The position numbers were made by a program, and so were the translations under genes. A stretch of DNA of 64,000 nucleotides, from positions 1-64,000 of the forward strand of contig NZ_JONS01000010.1 in assembly GCF_000711965.1 (NCBI RefSeq), in the 5' to 3' direction. This document shows, one piece after another, positions 48,840-58,473 of the stretch. The notes beneath the pieces were generated by a model. The model saw nothing but the letters and a program-made list of their open reading frames with translations. It did not search any database and was not told the origin of the DNA. Numbering within the stretch: the first letter of the stretch is position 1; each line of letters starts with the position of its first letter. Source of the DNA: Actinomyces israelii DSM 43320. Lineage in GTDB: Bacteria; Actinomycetota; Actinomycetes; Actinomycetales; Actinomycetaceae.

Positions 48840-51200
48840 TCACTCCTCCTCGTCGGAGGTCTCGATGGTGCGGGTGCGGCGCCGGCGCGGACGGCGCTCA
48901 CGGCGCTCGCCGTCACCCTCGGTGCGCTCGCGGCGCGGACGGCGCTCGCGCCGCTCCCCGCCGGCGTGCGCCGCCTTGTTCTCCGCCTCGGCGGCCAGCT
49001 GCTCGTCGGACAGGACGGCGTGCAGGCTCAGCTTGCCGCGCTGGTCGATCTCGGCGAGCTCGACCTGGACCTTGTCGCCGACGTTCAGAACGTCCTCGAC
49101 GTTCTCCACGCGCTTGCCGCCCACCAGGCGGCGGATCTGCGAGACGTGCAGGAGGCCGTCCTTGCCGGGGGTCAGGGAGACGAAGGCGCCGAAGGTCGTG
49201 GTCTTGACCACGGTGCCGACGAAGCGCTCGCCGATCTCGGGCATCTGCGGGTTGGCGATGGCGTTGACGGCGTCGCGGGCGGCCTCGGCGCTCGGGCCGT
49301 CGGAGGCGCCGATGTAGACGGTGCCGTCGTCCTCGACCGTCAGGTCCGCGCCGGTGTCCTCCTGGATCTGGTTGATCATCTTGCCCTTGGGGCCGATGAC
49401 CTCGCCGATCTTGTCCACCGGGATGCGCACGGACAGGACGCGCGGGGCCGTGGGGGCCATCTCGTCGGGGCCGTCGATGGCCTGGGCCAGGACGTCGAGG
49501 ATGAAGATGCGGGCGTCGCGGGCCTGGCCGAGCGCCCCGGCCAGGATGTCGCTGGGCAGGCCGTCGAGCTTGGTGTCGAGCTGGAGGGCCGTGATGAAGT
49601 CGCGGGTGCCGGCGACCTTGAAGTCCATGTCGCCGAAGGCGTCCTCGGCCCCGAGGATGTCGGTCAGGGTGGCCCACCTGGTCTCGCCGTCGATCTCCTC
49701 GTGCATCAGGCCCATGGCGATGCCCGCCACGGGGGCGCGCAGCGGCACGCCCGCGTTGAGCAGGGACAGCGTGGAGGCGCACACCGAGCCCATCGACGTC
49801 GAGCCGTTGGAGCCGAGCGCCTCGGAGACCTGGCGGATGGCGTAGGGGAACTCCTCGCGGCCGGGCAGCACGGGCACGAGCGCGCGCTCGGCCAGGGCCC
49901 CGTGGCCGATCTCGCGGCGCTTGGGGGCGCCCACGCGGCCGGTCTCGCCGGTGGAGAAGGGCGGGAAGACGTACTGGTGCATGTAGCGCTTGTGCGTGAT
50001 CGGCGAGAGGTCGTCGATCTGCTGCTCCATGCGCAGCATGTTGAGGGTGGTCACCCCCAGGATCTGGGTCTCGCCGCGCTCGAAGACGGCCGAGCCGTGC
50101 ACGCGGGGAAGGACCTCGACCTCGGCGGCCAGGGTGCGGATGTCCTTCGGGCCGCGGCCGTCCATGCGCACGCCCTCGGTCAGGGTGCGGTGGCGCACGA
50201 GCTTCTTGGTGACGGACCTGAAGGCGGCCCTGAGGGCCTTGAGGTCCTCCTCTGTGCCGAAGCGCTCGGCGAGGTCGGCCAGGACCTCCTCGCGCACCTT
50301 GTCGATGGCCAGGTCGCGGGCCTGCTTGCCCTCGGTGGCGATGGCGCCGGCCAGATCGCGGGCCTGGGCCGCCTTCTCGACGGCGTCGTACTGCTCGTCG
50401 GAGTAGTCCAGGAAGAGCGGGAACTCGGCGGTGGGCTTCGCGGCGCGGGCGGCGACCTCCATCTGGGCCTCGCACAGCGCCTTGATGTGCGGCTTGGCGG
50501 CCTCCAGGGCCCCGGCGACGACGGCCTCGGTGGGGGCGGTGGCGCCGGCGGCGATCAGTCCCCAGGCGTTCTCGGTGGCGCCGGCCTCGACCATCATGAT
50601 GGCGACGTCGCCGTCCTCCAGGACGCGGCCGGCCACCACCATGTTGAAGGTGGCGCGCTCGAGCTCGGAGTAGCGCGGGAAGGCCACCCACTGGCCGTCG
50701 ATGAGGGCCAGGCGGGTGCCCGCGACGGGGCCGGCGAAGGGCAGGCCGGCGATCTGGGTGGACATGGAGGCCGCGTTGATGGCCAGGACGTCGTAGGCGT
50801 CGTCGGGGTCGATGGCCAGGATCGTCTCGACGACCTGGACCTCGTTGCGCAGCCCCTTGACGAAGGAGGGGCGCAGCGGGCGGTCGATGAGCCGGCAGGC
50901 GAGGATGGCGGAGGTCCCGGCGCGTCCCTCCCGGCGGAAGAAGGAGCCGGGGATGCGCCCGGCGGCGTACTGGCGCTCCTCCACGTCGACGGTGAGCGGG
51001 AAGAAGTCGAACTGGTCCTTGGGGTGCTTGCCCACGGTGGTGGCGGACAGGATGGCCGTCTCGCCGTCGAGGTAGGCCATGGCGCTTCCGGCGGCCTGCT
51101 TGGCCAGGCGCCCGGTCTCGAAGCGGACCACGCGCCTGCCGAATGAGCCGTTGTCGATCACTGCCTCGGCGGCGGTGACCTCGGGGTCGTCAATGAACAT
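48840..51200 (-). CDS. pnp: polynucleotide phosphorylase
   Basis: A 3'-5' phosphorolytic exoribonuclease of mRNA decay. The 786-residue protein contains two RNase PH domains. The first includes [13 protein letters not shown] and [26 protein letters not shown]-like [25 protein letters not shown] (start [10 protein letters not shown]). The second includes [18 protein letters not shown] and [34 protein letters not shown] follows. A KH domain ([21 protein letters not shown]) and an S1 domain ([31 protein letters not shown]) are next. A charged C-terminal tail ends it, with [15 protein letters not shown] and [10 protein letters not shown] repeats. The tail could bind RNA or RNase E. Confidence 0.97.
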   Translation of the reverse strand: MFIDDPEVTAAEAVIDNGSFGRRVVRFETGRLAKQAAGSAMAYLDGETAILSATTVGKHPKDQFDFFPLTVDVEERQYAAGRIPGSFFRREGRAGTSAILACRLIDRPLRPSFVKGLRNEVQVVETILAIDPDDAYDVLAINAASMSTQIAGLPFAGPVAGTRLALIDGQWVAFPRYSELERATFNMVVAGRVLEDGDVAIMMVEAGATENAWGLIAAGATAPTEAVVAGALEAAKPHIKALCEAQMEVAARAAKPTAEFPLFLDYSDEQYDAVEKAAQARDLAGAIATEGKQARDLAIDKVREEVLADLAERFGTEEDLKALRAAFRSVTKKLVRHRTLTEGVRMDGRGPKDIRTLAAEVEVLPRVHGSAVFERGETQILGVTTLNMLRMEQQIDDLSPITHKRYMHQYVFPPFSTGETGRVGAPKRREIGHGALAERALVPVLPGREEFPYAIRQVSEALGSNGSTSMGSVCASTLSLLNAGVPLRAPVAGIAMGLMHEEIDGETRWATLTDILGAEDAFGDMDFKVAGTRDFITALQLDTKLDGLPSDILAGALGQARDARIFILDVLAQAIDGPDEMAPTAPRVLSVRIPVDKIGEVIGPKGKMINQIQEDTGADLTVEDDGTVYIGASDGPSAEAARDAVNAIANPQMPEIGERFVGTVVKTTTFGAFVSLTPGKDGLLHVSQIRRLVGGKRVENVEDVLNVGDKVQVELAEIDQRGKLSLHAVLSDEQLAAEAENKAAHAGGERRERRPRRERTEGDGERRERRPRRRRTRTIETSDEEE

Positions 51201-51744
51201 CTGCGATGCGTCTCTTTCTCAGGTTTCCTCTGGGACGGGAGCGCGGTCTTCGATCGAGGCCCACGGAGCAGCCGCGCCGCGACCGACGCGACCCGATCCG
51301 GAGGCCACCACCGAAAACCGACGGCTCCTGCCGTCCGGGGCCACGGCTTGTTCCCGGGTCCCGGGCCCGCACCGGAGGGGCGGCGCCACATCGACGTCGG
51401 TCCTCACCGGTCCTCGGCGCGTGCGGCCCTGATATCCCTGATATCGCAGTCACGCGCACACATACGGGCACGGCGATCCTACCGTGGCGGTACCGGTATC
51501 GGCGTGAAGGCGCCGCCGTGACGGCGTGATATGGGACGCGAACCGGGCCGGGCCCGGCGCTCCGCCCCCGTAGGGCCCCGCGGCCGCGACAGCCAGGGAC
51601 CTTCGGGCCTGCCCCGCGGGCCGCCCCGCATGTGATGGTGGGCATACCACACCGTCCGGATCGGGCCGGAGGCGCCGTCCCCGCCCGAGAGACGACGAGC
51701 CGCAGAGGCTGCAGACGCTCAAAAGACACGTTAAGGAGACCGTC
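51201..51744. promoter_or_regulatory. 544-bp gap: pnp leader and fucO-like upstream region
   Basis: No gene recognised. Between the divergent pnp and dehydrogenase genes. It holds a short direct repeat CCCTGATATCCCTGATATC near 51429 and a partly symmetric GTGTGGTATGCCCACCAT-like element near 51640 on the complement. The fucO-like gene has TTAAGGAGACCGTC just before its ATG. No confident promoter boxes. Confidence 0.4.
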
Positions 51745-52896
51745 ATGACCCACCGCATGATCTTCAACCAGACCGGTCACTTCGGCCGCGGCGCCATCTC
51801 CGCCATCCCCGCGGAGATCACCGGCCGCGGCCTGACCAGGGCCTTCGTCGTCACCGACCCGGTCCTGGCCGGCAACGGGACGGCGGCCCGCGTCACCGAC
51901 CTGCTCGACGCCGCCGGCATCGCCTGGGAGATCTTCTCCGACGTCGTCCCCAACCCGCCCATTGAGAAGGTCCAGTCGGGCCTGGCCGCCTTCCGCGCCT
52001 CGGGCGCCCAGATCCTCATCGGCCTGGGCGGCGGCTCCCCGCAGGACACCTGCAAGGCCATCTCGGTGATCGCCACCAACCCCGGGTTCGAGGACGTGCT
52101 GAGCCTGGAGGGCCTGTCCCCCACGAAGAACCCGGGCGTGCCGATCATCGGCGTGCCCACGACCGCCGGGACCGCGTCGGAGACGACGATCAACTACGTC
52201 ATCACCGACACCGCCGCCAAGCGCAAGTTCGTGTGCGTGGACCCGCACGACATCCCGGTGGTCGCCGTCGTCGACCCCGACCTCATGGACGCCATGCCCC
52301 GCTCCCTGAAGGTCGCCACCGGCCTGGACGCCCTGACCCACGCCATCGAGGGGTACATCACCCCCGGCGCCTGGGAGCTGAGCGACGCCCTGTGCCTGCG
52401 CTCCATCCAGATGATCGCGAGGAGCCTGCGCGCCGCGGCCGACGGCGACCCCGACGCCGTCGAGGCGATGGGCCTGGCCGCCTACATCAACGGCATGGCC
52501 TACTCCAACGTCGGCCTGGGCCTCGTCCACGGCATGGCCCACCCCCTGGGCGGGCGCTACGGCGCCCCGCACGGGGTGGCCAACGGCATCCTGCTCGCAC
52601 CCGTCATGGCCTACAACGCCGAGTTCACCGGGGAGAAGTACCGCGACATCGCCGAGGCCTTCGGCGTGGCGGGGGCCCGCGCCATGGAGCTGGCCGACGC
52701 CCGAGCCGCCGCCGTGGCGGCCGTCGCGGCGCTGACGGCCGACCTGGGCAACCCCACGCGGATCTCCGAGGTCGGCGTGGACGCCTCCGGCGTCGCGGCC
52801 CTGACCGAGGACGCCTTCAACGACGTGTGCACGCCGGGCAACCCGCGCCCGGCGACCCGCGAGGACATCGAGGCCCTCTACCGCTCGCTGCTGTGA
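51745..52896 (+). CDS. fucO: iron-containing alcohol dehydrogenase (lactaldehyde reductase / FucO-like)
   Basis: A group III, iron-dependent alcohol dehydrogenase of 383 residues. Relatives interconvert L-lactaldehyde and 1,2-propanediol or 1,3-propanediol and 3-hydroxypropanal, using NAD. The nucleotide-binding part includes ILIGLGGGSPQDTCKAISV and GVPTTAGTASETT. Iron ligands are expected in DALTHAIEGYITPGAW (Asp, His) and in GLVHGMAHPLGGRYGAPHGVANGILL (His, His, start GLVHGMAHPLGG). The overall pattern is closest to FucO. It stands alone on the plus strand between pnp and the DUF6882-like gene, with GGAG 6 bases upstream of the ATG. It is an insertion within the usual rpsO-pnp pair. Confidence 0.9.
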   Translation: MTHRMIFNQTGHFGRGAISAIPAEITGRGLTRAFVVTDPVLAGNGTAARVTDLLDAAGIAWEIFSDVVPNPPIEKVQSGLAAFRASGAQILIGLGGGSPQDTCKAISVIATNPGFEDVLSLEGLSPTKNPGVPIIGVPTTAGTASETTINYVITDTAAKRKFVCVDPHDIPVVAVVDPDLMDAMPRSLKVATGLDALTHAIEGYITPGAWELSDALCLRSIQMIARSLRAAADGDPDAVEAMGLAAYINGMAYSNVGLGLVHGMAHPLGGRYGAPHGVANGILLAPVMAYNAEFTGEKYRDIAEAFGVAGARAMELADARAAAVAAVAALTADLGNPTRISEVGVDASGVAALTEDAFNDVCTPGNPRPATREDIEALYRSLL

Positions 52897-52948
52897 GGCC
52901 TGCGCCGTGAGCCCGGCCGGGCCCGGCCGGAGGACGGGCCCGGCCCCC

Positions 52949-53764
52949 TCAGGCGGTCGCGATCCGCGTCAGGCGCCCGGATTCGTCGAACTCGATGACC
53001 ATCTCGGCGGGGAAGCGGGCGATGACCCGCCGCCCCTCCCACCGGTAGGCGGTGCCGTTCCAGGCCAGGAAGCTCTCGGTGAGAATCCGGTGGTCGCAGG
53101 GGACCTGGAGGCAGTCGGCGAGGATGCGGGCGAAGCGGACCGCGTCGACCGGCGCGAAGACGCTCTTCGGGAGGCCGGAGAAGGCCAGGAGCACGGCCCC
53201 GCCGTCGTGCGGGCCCCGGTAGTAGCACAGGGACCCGGGGGCCAGCACGGTGGCGACCGCGGCGAGCCCGGGGCCGCTGAGCCCCTCTGTCAGCGGGAAG
53301 CAGTCGGTGGTCAGCTCCTTCAGGCCCCACTCGCGGCCCAGGCCCCGGACCCACTCGGCCACCTTCAGGACGGATGCGGGGAAGCCGTTGATATTGTTCC
53401 ACCCCCACATCCACGTGCCGTCGGCCAAGGACTCGCTGCCCAGGAGCTGCACCGGGTAGGAGTCCTCGCCGAAGGACAGGGTGCCGGCGTCGAAGTCGAC
53501 GAACCACCGGGGGGCGTCCAGGACGATCTGCGCGCACGCGTCCTGGATCGCCGCCGACGGGCCGAGGCAGGCGGACAGGACGTCCGCGAACCGGCTGCGG
53601 TCGAGCCGGATCCCGGCCTGCGCGAACGAGCGCCGCGGCGTCGTGGACCCCTCGACGGCGGTCTGCGGGGCGGTCGTCCCGGACCCGCCGCCGGAGGCCC
53701 GCGCCCCGGGGCGGTCCGCTCCCGCCGCCTGCGCGCCGTCGCGGCGCCCGTCGACAATGTCCAT
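52949..53764 (-). CDS. DUF6882-like protein of unknown function
   Basis: A 271-residue cytoplasmic protein. The middle reads WFVDFDAGTLSFGEDSYPVQLLGSESLADGTWMWGWNNINGFP, here cited by its segments LSFGEDSYPVQLLGSES and GTWMWGWNN. This matches my memory of the DUF6882 family: FG...FP-Q-LG-ES...GTWLWAW. The C-terminus carries AFSGLPKSVFAPVDAVRFARILADCL. I chose ATG 53764 because AGGAGG lies 6 bases upstream, rather than the ATG at 53779. The first 50 residues are low-complexity. No catalytic motif is apparent, and its function is unknown. Confidence 0.6.
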   Translation of the reverse strand: MDIVDGRRDGAQAAGADRPGARASGGGSGTTAPQTAVEGSTTPRRSFAQAGIRLDRSRFADVLSACLGPSAAIQDACAQIVLDAPRWFVDFDAGTLSFGEDSYPVQLLGSESLADGTWMWGWNNINGFPASVLKVAEWVRGLGREWGLKELTTDCFPLTEGLSGPGLAAVATVLAPGSLCYYRGPHDGGAVLLAFSGLPKSVFAPVDAVRFARILADCLQVPCDHRILTESFLAWNGTAYRWEGRRVIARFPAEMVIEFDESGRLTRIATA

Positions 53765-53930
53765 GATCATCCTCCTCATCCGGGGTGCTGGCGCGCGCCA
53801 GTCCTGCCCGGCCCGTCGTCGCCGTCCGCGTGGCCGCAGGCAAGGCGCCCGCAGAACTCCTGAACCGGCCTCGACGAGGAAACGACCGGTCTCGGCCGAG
53901 GGCGGGGAGGCAGCGGGCGGCGCGGGCGCG

Positions 53931-54200
53931 TCAGCGGCGGATGCCGAGGCGGGCGATCAGCGCGCGGTAACGCTCGATGTCCTCCTTCATGAGGTAGTCC
54001 AGGAGACGACGGCGCTTACCGATGAGCAGGTAGAGGCCCCGGCGCGAGTGGTGGTCGTGCGTGTGGGTCTTGAAGTGCTCGGTGAGGTTGGCGATGCGCT
54101 CGGACAGGACGGCGACCTGCACCTCCGGGGAGCCCGTGTCGCCCTCGTGGGTGGCGTACTCGGCGATGAGCTCCTGCTTGCGCTTGGCGGAAATCGACAC
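53931..54200 (-). CDS. rpsO: 30S ribosomal protein S15
   Basis: An 89-residue ribosomal protein that binds 16S rRNA and helps assemble the platform. The sequence starts [30 protein letters not shown], with the conserved segment [19 protein letters not shown] and then [32 protein letters not shown] (start [18 protein letters not shown]). It ends [13 protein letters not shown]. Length is exactly that of the family. It lies between ribF and the DUF6882-like gene, on the same strand as pnp but 2.7 kb before it, because two unrelated genes separate them. Confidence 0.98.
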   Translation of the reverse strand: MSISAKRKQELIAEYATHEGDTGSPEVQVAVLSERIANLTEHFKTHTHDHHSRRGLYLLIGKRRRLLDYLMKEDIERYRALIARLGIRR

Positions 54201-54380
54201 TGCGGCTCCTGACTCTCGTTGCGCGGAGCGCCGGGGCTGGTCCTCCCGGGCATGACACGTCCGCGGCCGATCGACGGCGCGGCAACTTTACCAGTGCCCG
54301 AGCCCGCCTCGCGCCGCCGGGTCCGTGGGCTCGCGCACACGTGCTGGCGCGGCCCGTCACGGCCGCAGAGACCCCGTCGT

Positions 54381-54386
54381 TATAAT
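54381..54386 (+). promoter_or_regulatory. possible -10 box upstream of the esterase gene
   Basis: TATAAT at 54381-54386 is a perfect -10 hexamer 110 bp before the esterase ATG. No -35 box resembling TTGACA is seen 16-18 bp upstream, so this is a weak call. Confidence 0.3.
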
Positions 54387-54496
54387 CTCGACGTGCCCCT
54401 GGGACGGGTTCGTCCACTGGAAGGTGGGTCTGCACGGACCGTCCCCCGCCCATTCTCGAGCCGTAGCCAGGAGCCCCGGCGGACAAGGAAGACCTC

Positions 54497-55588
54497 ATGT
54501 CACGTCGTCCCTTCCTCATCGGAGGCCTCGCCCTCGTCATCATCGCCGCGCTCCTCGCCGCGACGACGTTCCTGCAGCGCACCACCACGCAGCCCGCGGC
54601 CTCCACCCCCAGCCCCGAGCCGCCGGAGAGCAGCGAGTCCCAGGCCCCGCCGGCCGCCACGGCCCCGGCCACGACGCAGTGCAGCCGCGTGCTCAGCGGG
54701 ACCCAGACCGTCGATGTCGACTTCGACGGCATTTCCTACCCGGTGCGGGTGCACGTTCCCGAGACGGCCGACCCCGCCACCCCGCTGCCCCTGGTCATGG
54801 ACCTGCACGGCTCGGACTCCAACGGCGTCTTCCAGGCCACCATCTCCGAGCTGGACGCCGTCGCCGACGCCGACGAGACCGGTTTCATCGTGGCGCAGCC
54901 GTCCGCCGCGATCGCCATGACGACCAGCAGTCCGCTGGCGGACGGGAACTGGGCCTGGAACGTCCCGGGCGTCCCCACCACCACCGGCCAGCTCCCGCCC
55001 GACGACGCGCGCGACGATGTCGCCTTCCTGTCCGCAGTCATCGAGGAGCTCACCTCTGAGAGCTGCGCGGACCCGCAGCGCGTCTATGTCACCGGCTTCT
55101 CCGGCGGCGGCCGCATGGCCTCCGCCCTGGCCTGCGCCCGGCCCGACCTGATCGCCGCCATCGCCCCGGTGGCGGGCCTGCGCGCGGGCCGCCCCAGCGC
55201 CGAGGACCCCGCCGCCGTCGACACGACCGAGTGCGCCGCGGCTCAGGGCGTGTCAGTCATGACCTTCCACGGGACGGCCGACCTGGTCAACCCCTACAAC
55301 GGCAACAGCGATCCGCGCTGGGGCTACGACGTCGCCACCGCCGTCCAGAGCTGGGCCGATCTCGACCAGTGCACCGAGACGGCGACCGAGCAGGTCACCG
55401 AGCACGTCCAGCGCACGACCCACCAGGGCTGCGCCCAGGGCGCGGAGGTCGTCTCCTACACGGTCACCGACGGCGGGCACACCTGGCCGGGCACCTCGGC
55501 CGACATCAGCGCGCTGGGAGCCACGACCCAGGAGATCAGCGCCTCCCAGCTCATGTGGGAGTTCTTCACCGCGCACCCCAAGGGCTGA
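54497..55588 (+). CDS. secreted esterase, PHB depolymerase / feruloyl esterase (LpqC-like) family
   Basis: A 363-residue alpha/beta hydrolase predicted to be exported. The N-terminus MSRRPFLIGGLALVIIAALLAATTFL is a signal anchor (segment 8-26, IGGLALVIIAALLAATTF). A Pro/Ser/Glu linker follows to about residue 60. The hydrolase domain has MDLHGSDSNG near the oxyanion hole. The nucleophile serine is in VTGFSGGGRMASALAC (GxSxG as GFSGG). FHGTADLVNPYNG likely carries the Asp, and the His is in DGGHTWPGTS. Cys residues suggest disulfides. Start ATG 54497, with AAGGAAG upstream. The natural substrate is not known. Confidence 0.85.
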   Translation: MSRRPFLIGGLALVIIAALLAATTFLQRTTTQPAASTPSPEPPESSESQAPPAATAPATTQCSRVLSGTQTVDVDFDGISYPVRVHVPETADPATPLPLVMDLHGSDSNGVFQATISELDAVADADETGFIVAQPSAAIAMTTSSPLADGNWAWNVPGVPTTTGQLPPDDARDDVAFLSAVIEELTSESCADPQRVYVTGFSGGGRMASALACARPDLIAAIAPVAGLRAGRPSAEDPAAVDTTECAAAQGVSVMTFHGTADLVNPYNGNSDPRWGYDVATAVQSWADLDQCTETATEQVTEHVQRTTHQGCAQGAEVVSYTVTDGGHTWPGTSADISALGATTQEISASQLMWEFFTAHPKG

Positions 55589-55637
55589 CGGCGCGCGGCG
55601 CTCCCGGCCCGCGCCGCCAGCCGCGCTCGGCTGTCCC

Positions 55638-56696
55638 TCATCGGCCGGCCGTGACGTCCTCGGGGCGGATCGGCCCGGGAACCGGCACCGCCAGCACGTG
55701 AGCGGCATCGACGACGTCCTGACGCATCTGGGTCATGAGCGGCTCTCGGCCGTCGAATGCGCGCATGGGGCGCAGCAGCTCGACGAGCTCGATGGCGACG
55801 ACCTCCCCGTACAGGTCGAGGTCGGCTCGCCCCAGCACGTGCGCCTCGACGGTGCGCCGGGGCACGTCGTCGAACGTGGGGTTGGTGCCGATGGAGATCG
55901 CGGCCGGCAGCCGCCGCTCGCGCCGCGCCCGGTCCCGTGAGCCGGGCGGGGCCGCGGCGCTCGGCGAGCGCACGAGCCAGCCGGCGTAGACGCCGTCGGG
56001 CGGGACCACGCCCGCGCTGGCCGCATCCAGGTTGGCGGTGGGGAAGCCCAGCTCGCGGCCGCGCCACCGCCCGCGGACGACGGTGCCGCGCAGGCGGTGG
56101 GCGCGTCCGAGGACCTCGGCGGCGCCGCGCATGTCCCCCGCCTCGAGGAGCTCGCGCACCCAGGTGGACGACCAGCGGCGCCCCGAGGGCGAGCGCACGT
56201 CGTCGAGGATCTCCGCCTCGAGGCCGTCGGCGCGGCAGATCCGCTCCAGCAGCGCCGCGTCGCCGCTGTTGCCGCGCCCGAAGCGCACGTCGTCGCCGAC
56301 GACGACCGCCCGCGCCCCGAGCAGCCCCTCCAGCCAGGTGCGCACGAACTCCTCGGGGCTCTGGTCGGCGAAGCTGAGGGTGTAGTGGACCACGAGGACC
56401 GCGTCCAGGCCGGTGGCGGCCAGGGCCGCGAGCCGGTCCGTCAGGGAGGCGACCATGGGCAGGTGGGTCTCGGGCCGGTGAACCAGCACCGGGTGCGGGT
56501 CGAAGGTGACGGCCACCGCCAGCGGGCGCTCGCCGCCGGGGCGGGTCATCTGTCTGGCGCGTTCGACGACGCGGGCGAGGATGGCCTGGTGCCCGCGGTG
56601 GACGCCGTCGAATATGCCGACGGTGACAACCGTCCCGGGTCCCTGCGGATCCCTCAGCCTCGCGGGCACCTGCCCGGAGCCGTACCAGATCTCCAC
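55638..56696 (-). CDS. ribF: bifunctional riboflavin kinase / FAD synthetase
   Basis: Phosphorylates riboflavin to FMN and adenylates it to FAD. The 352-residue protein has an N-terminal nucleotidyltransferase domain (VTVGIFDGVHRGHQAIL, with the HxGH motif as HRGH). The FAD synthetase site is near FGRGNSGDAALLERI, and STWVRELLEAGDM follows. The C-terminal kinase domain has HRLRGTVVRGRWRGRELGFPTANLD, SIGTNPTFDD, and EAHVLGRADLDLYGE. I chose GTG 56696 (MEIWYGSGQVP), because the family starts with this edge strand. The longer frame upstream is not supported. Neighbours truB and rpsO are typical. Confidence 0.93.
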   Translation of the reverse strand: MEIWYGSGQVPARLRDPQGPGTVVTVGIFDGVHRGHQAILARVVERARQMTRPGGERPLAVAVTFDPHPVLVHRPETHLPMVASLTDRLAALAATGLDAVLVVHYTLSFADQSPEEFVRTWLEGLLGARAVVVGDDVRFGRGNSGDAALLERICRADGLEAEILDDVRSPSGRRWSSTWVRELLEAGDMRGAAEVLGRAHRLRGTVVRGRWRGRELGFPTANLDAASAGVVPPDGVYAGWLVRSPSAAAPPGSRDRARRERRLPAAISIGTNPTFDDVPRRTVEAHVLGRADLDLYGEVVAIELVELLRPMRAFDGREPLMTQMRQDVVDAAHVLAVPVPGPIRPEDVTAGR

Positions 56697-56880
56697 TGCG
56701 GACAATCCTGTTCTCGATCCACTCGGCGGGCGCGGCCGCCGCTCTTGCGGGTCAACCCTGCCACGACCGGGTCGTCTCACGCGAACCACCCGCCGTGGAC
56801 GCACCGGATCACACCGCCGGCAGGACCGGGACCGGCACGAGCAGGCCGGACGGGGCACGGCCCGGTCCGCGCCACCGGAG

Positions 56881-56935
56881 TTGACCGCGCCTCCCGAAGG
56901 CGCTAGCCTCACACTAAACCGACGGTCGGTCTAGT
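56881..56935 (+). promoter_or_regulatory. promoter with overlapping TetR-type operator for the efflux cassette
   Basis: A -35 box TTGACC (56881-56886), a 17-bp spacer and a TAGCCT -10 (56904-56909, TAnnnT type) predict a start near 56916. The 23-bp palindrome ACTAAACCGAC-G-GTCGGTCTAGT (56913-56935, 10 of 11 pairs) covers that point. The half site resembles TetR-family operators (ACCGAC...GTCGGT). No regulator gene is found in the window, so the repressor is elsewhere. Confidence 0.65.
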
Positions 56936-57111
56936 TGAGGTCCGGAACCCTTTTCGCGTACCGGGCCACCGATCGGCCGTCCGCCCCGGAGGCCGGGACG
57001 GACCCAGACGGCACAACCCTGCGAGGAGCCCATGACCCCCACTGCGCACCCATTCGAGCCCCGGCCGGGACACGGGCCCGGCGCGCTCTCGGCATCTCCG
57101 GAGGATGAGAC

Positions 57112-58473
57112 ATGAAGCACCTTCACCTGCTGCTGACCGGCACCCTCGTCAACTCCGTGGGCAGCGGGCTGACCGCCTTCGGCCTGGCGATCTTCGCCTA
57201 CGCCGCCTACGGAACAGCCTCATCCGTGGCCCTGGTCCAGCTGTGCGCCTTCGCCCCGATCGTCCTGCTGGCCCCGGTGGCCGGCGCCCTGGCCGACCGT
57301 TTCGACCGCAGGCTCATGATGGTGATCGGCGACGGCGGCTCCGTGCTCGGGCTGGGCGTCGTCATAGCCGCCCTGAGCACGTCCGCGCCCAGGCTCGGCC
57401 TCATCCTGGCGGGCGTGGCGGCCTCCTCCTGCCTGGCGGCCCTGACCGAGCCCGCCCTGCGCGCCTCCGTGTCCGACCTGGTGGACGAGGCGGACTACGT
57501 GCGCAGCGCCGGCATGCTGCAGGCCGCCTCCTCCGCCCGCTACCTCCTGTCCCCGCTGCTGGCCGGCCTGCTCCTGCCCCTGGTGGGCCTGCGCGGGCTG
57601 GTGGCCCTGGACGCCTCCACCTGCCTGGTGACCGTGACCTGCTCGGTCCTCGTCATGCGCGCCGTGGGGCGTCGTCGCCCCGGTGGCCGAGGGGCCGACG
57701 CCCCGATCGCCCACCTCCTGGGCGGCTGGCGGGCGCTGTCGGCCCGGCCCGCCGTGCGCGCGCTGGTGGCGCTCATGACCTTCGTGACTCTGACCATCGG
57801 CATGCTGCAGGTCCTGCTCAAGCCCATCATGCTGCCGCACGTGGGCGCGGCGGCCATGGGCCGCCTGGAGACGGCGGCCGCCGTCGGGATCCTGGCCGGC
57901 GCGGGCCTGGTGACGGCCCTGGCCCGCCTGCGCCCCACGACGCTGCTGAGCCTGGGGACGGCGGGCGCGGGCACGGCCATGGTGCTCCTGTCCCTGCGCA
58001 CCTGGCCCTGGTGGGCGGCGGTCACCGGCTTCGCCGTCTTCGCCTGCCTGGCCCTGTGCAACGCCGGGGCGGAGACCCTTGTGCGCCTGAGCACCGACGA
58101 CGACCACCAGGCCCGGGTCTGGGGGACGATCAGCCTGGTCTCCCAGCTGGGGTACCTCCTGGCCTACCTCAGCGCCGGCCCCCTGGCCGACCGCGTCCTC
58201 CAGCCCCTTCTGACGCCCGACGGGGCCCTGGCCCCCAGTCTGGGAGCGGTCATCGGCACCGGGACGGGGCGCGGTGCCGCCGCGCTGGTGGCGCTGGCGG
58301 GCCTGGCCACCGTATGCCTGGCGGCCCTCATCCACATCCGGCGCCGGGCCCTGGCTCCCTCCGCTCCCGCCGGCGGGCGGGAGGCCCCGCGGACGCCCGA
58401 CGCCGCCGGGGCGGGGGACGGGGACGACGCCGCGGGGACGGCGGCCCGCTCCCGGAAGGCGGTCCCGTGCTGA
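57112..58473 (+). CDS. major facilitator superfamily transporter
   Basis: A 453-residue membrane protein with about twelve hydrophobic segments, opening LLLTGTLVNSVGSGLTAFGLA. The MFS loop 2-3 signature appears as GALADRFDRRLMM (about 56-68). The second half begins with VRALVALMTFVTLTIGML. A disordered Gly/Pro/Arg tail of about 50 residues ends it. It is typical of drug-efflux MFS proteins (MacB-like operon neighbour). The ATG has GGAGG 7 bases upstream. The start of the ABC permease gene overlaps its stop by 7 bases, so the two are coupled in one operon. Confidence 0.88.
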   Translation: MKHLHLLLTGTLVNSVGSGLTAFGLAIFAYAAYGTASSVALVQLCAFAPIVLLAPVAGALADRFDRRLMMVIGDGGSVLGLGVVIAALSTSAPRLGLILAGVAASSCLAALTEPALRASVSDLVDEADYVRSAGMLQAASSARYLLSPLLAGLLLPLVGLRGLVALDASTCLVTVTCSVLVMRAVGRRRPGGRGADAPIAHLLGGWRALSARPAVRALVALMTFVTLTIGMLQVLLKPIMLPHVGAAAMGRLETAAAVGILAGAGLVTALARLRPTTLLSLGTAGAGTAMVLLSLRTWPWWAAVTGFAVFACLALCNAGAETLVRLSTDDDHQARVWGTISLVSQLGYLLAYLSAGPLADRVLQPLLTPDGALAPSLGAVIGTGTGRGAAALVALAGLATVCLAALIHIRRRALAPSAPAGGREAPRTPDAAGAGDGDDAAGTAARSRKAVPC

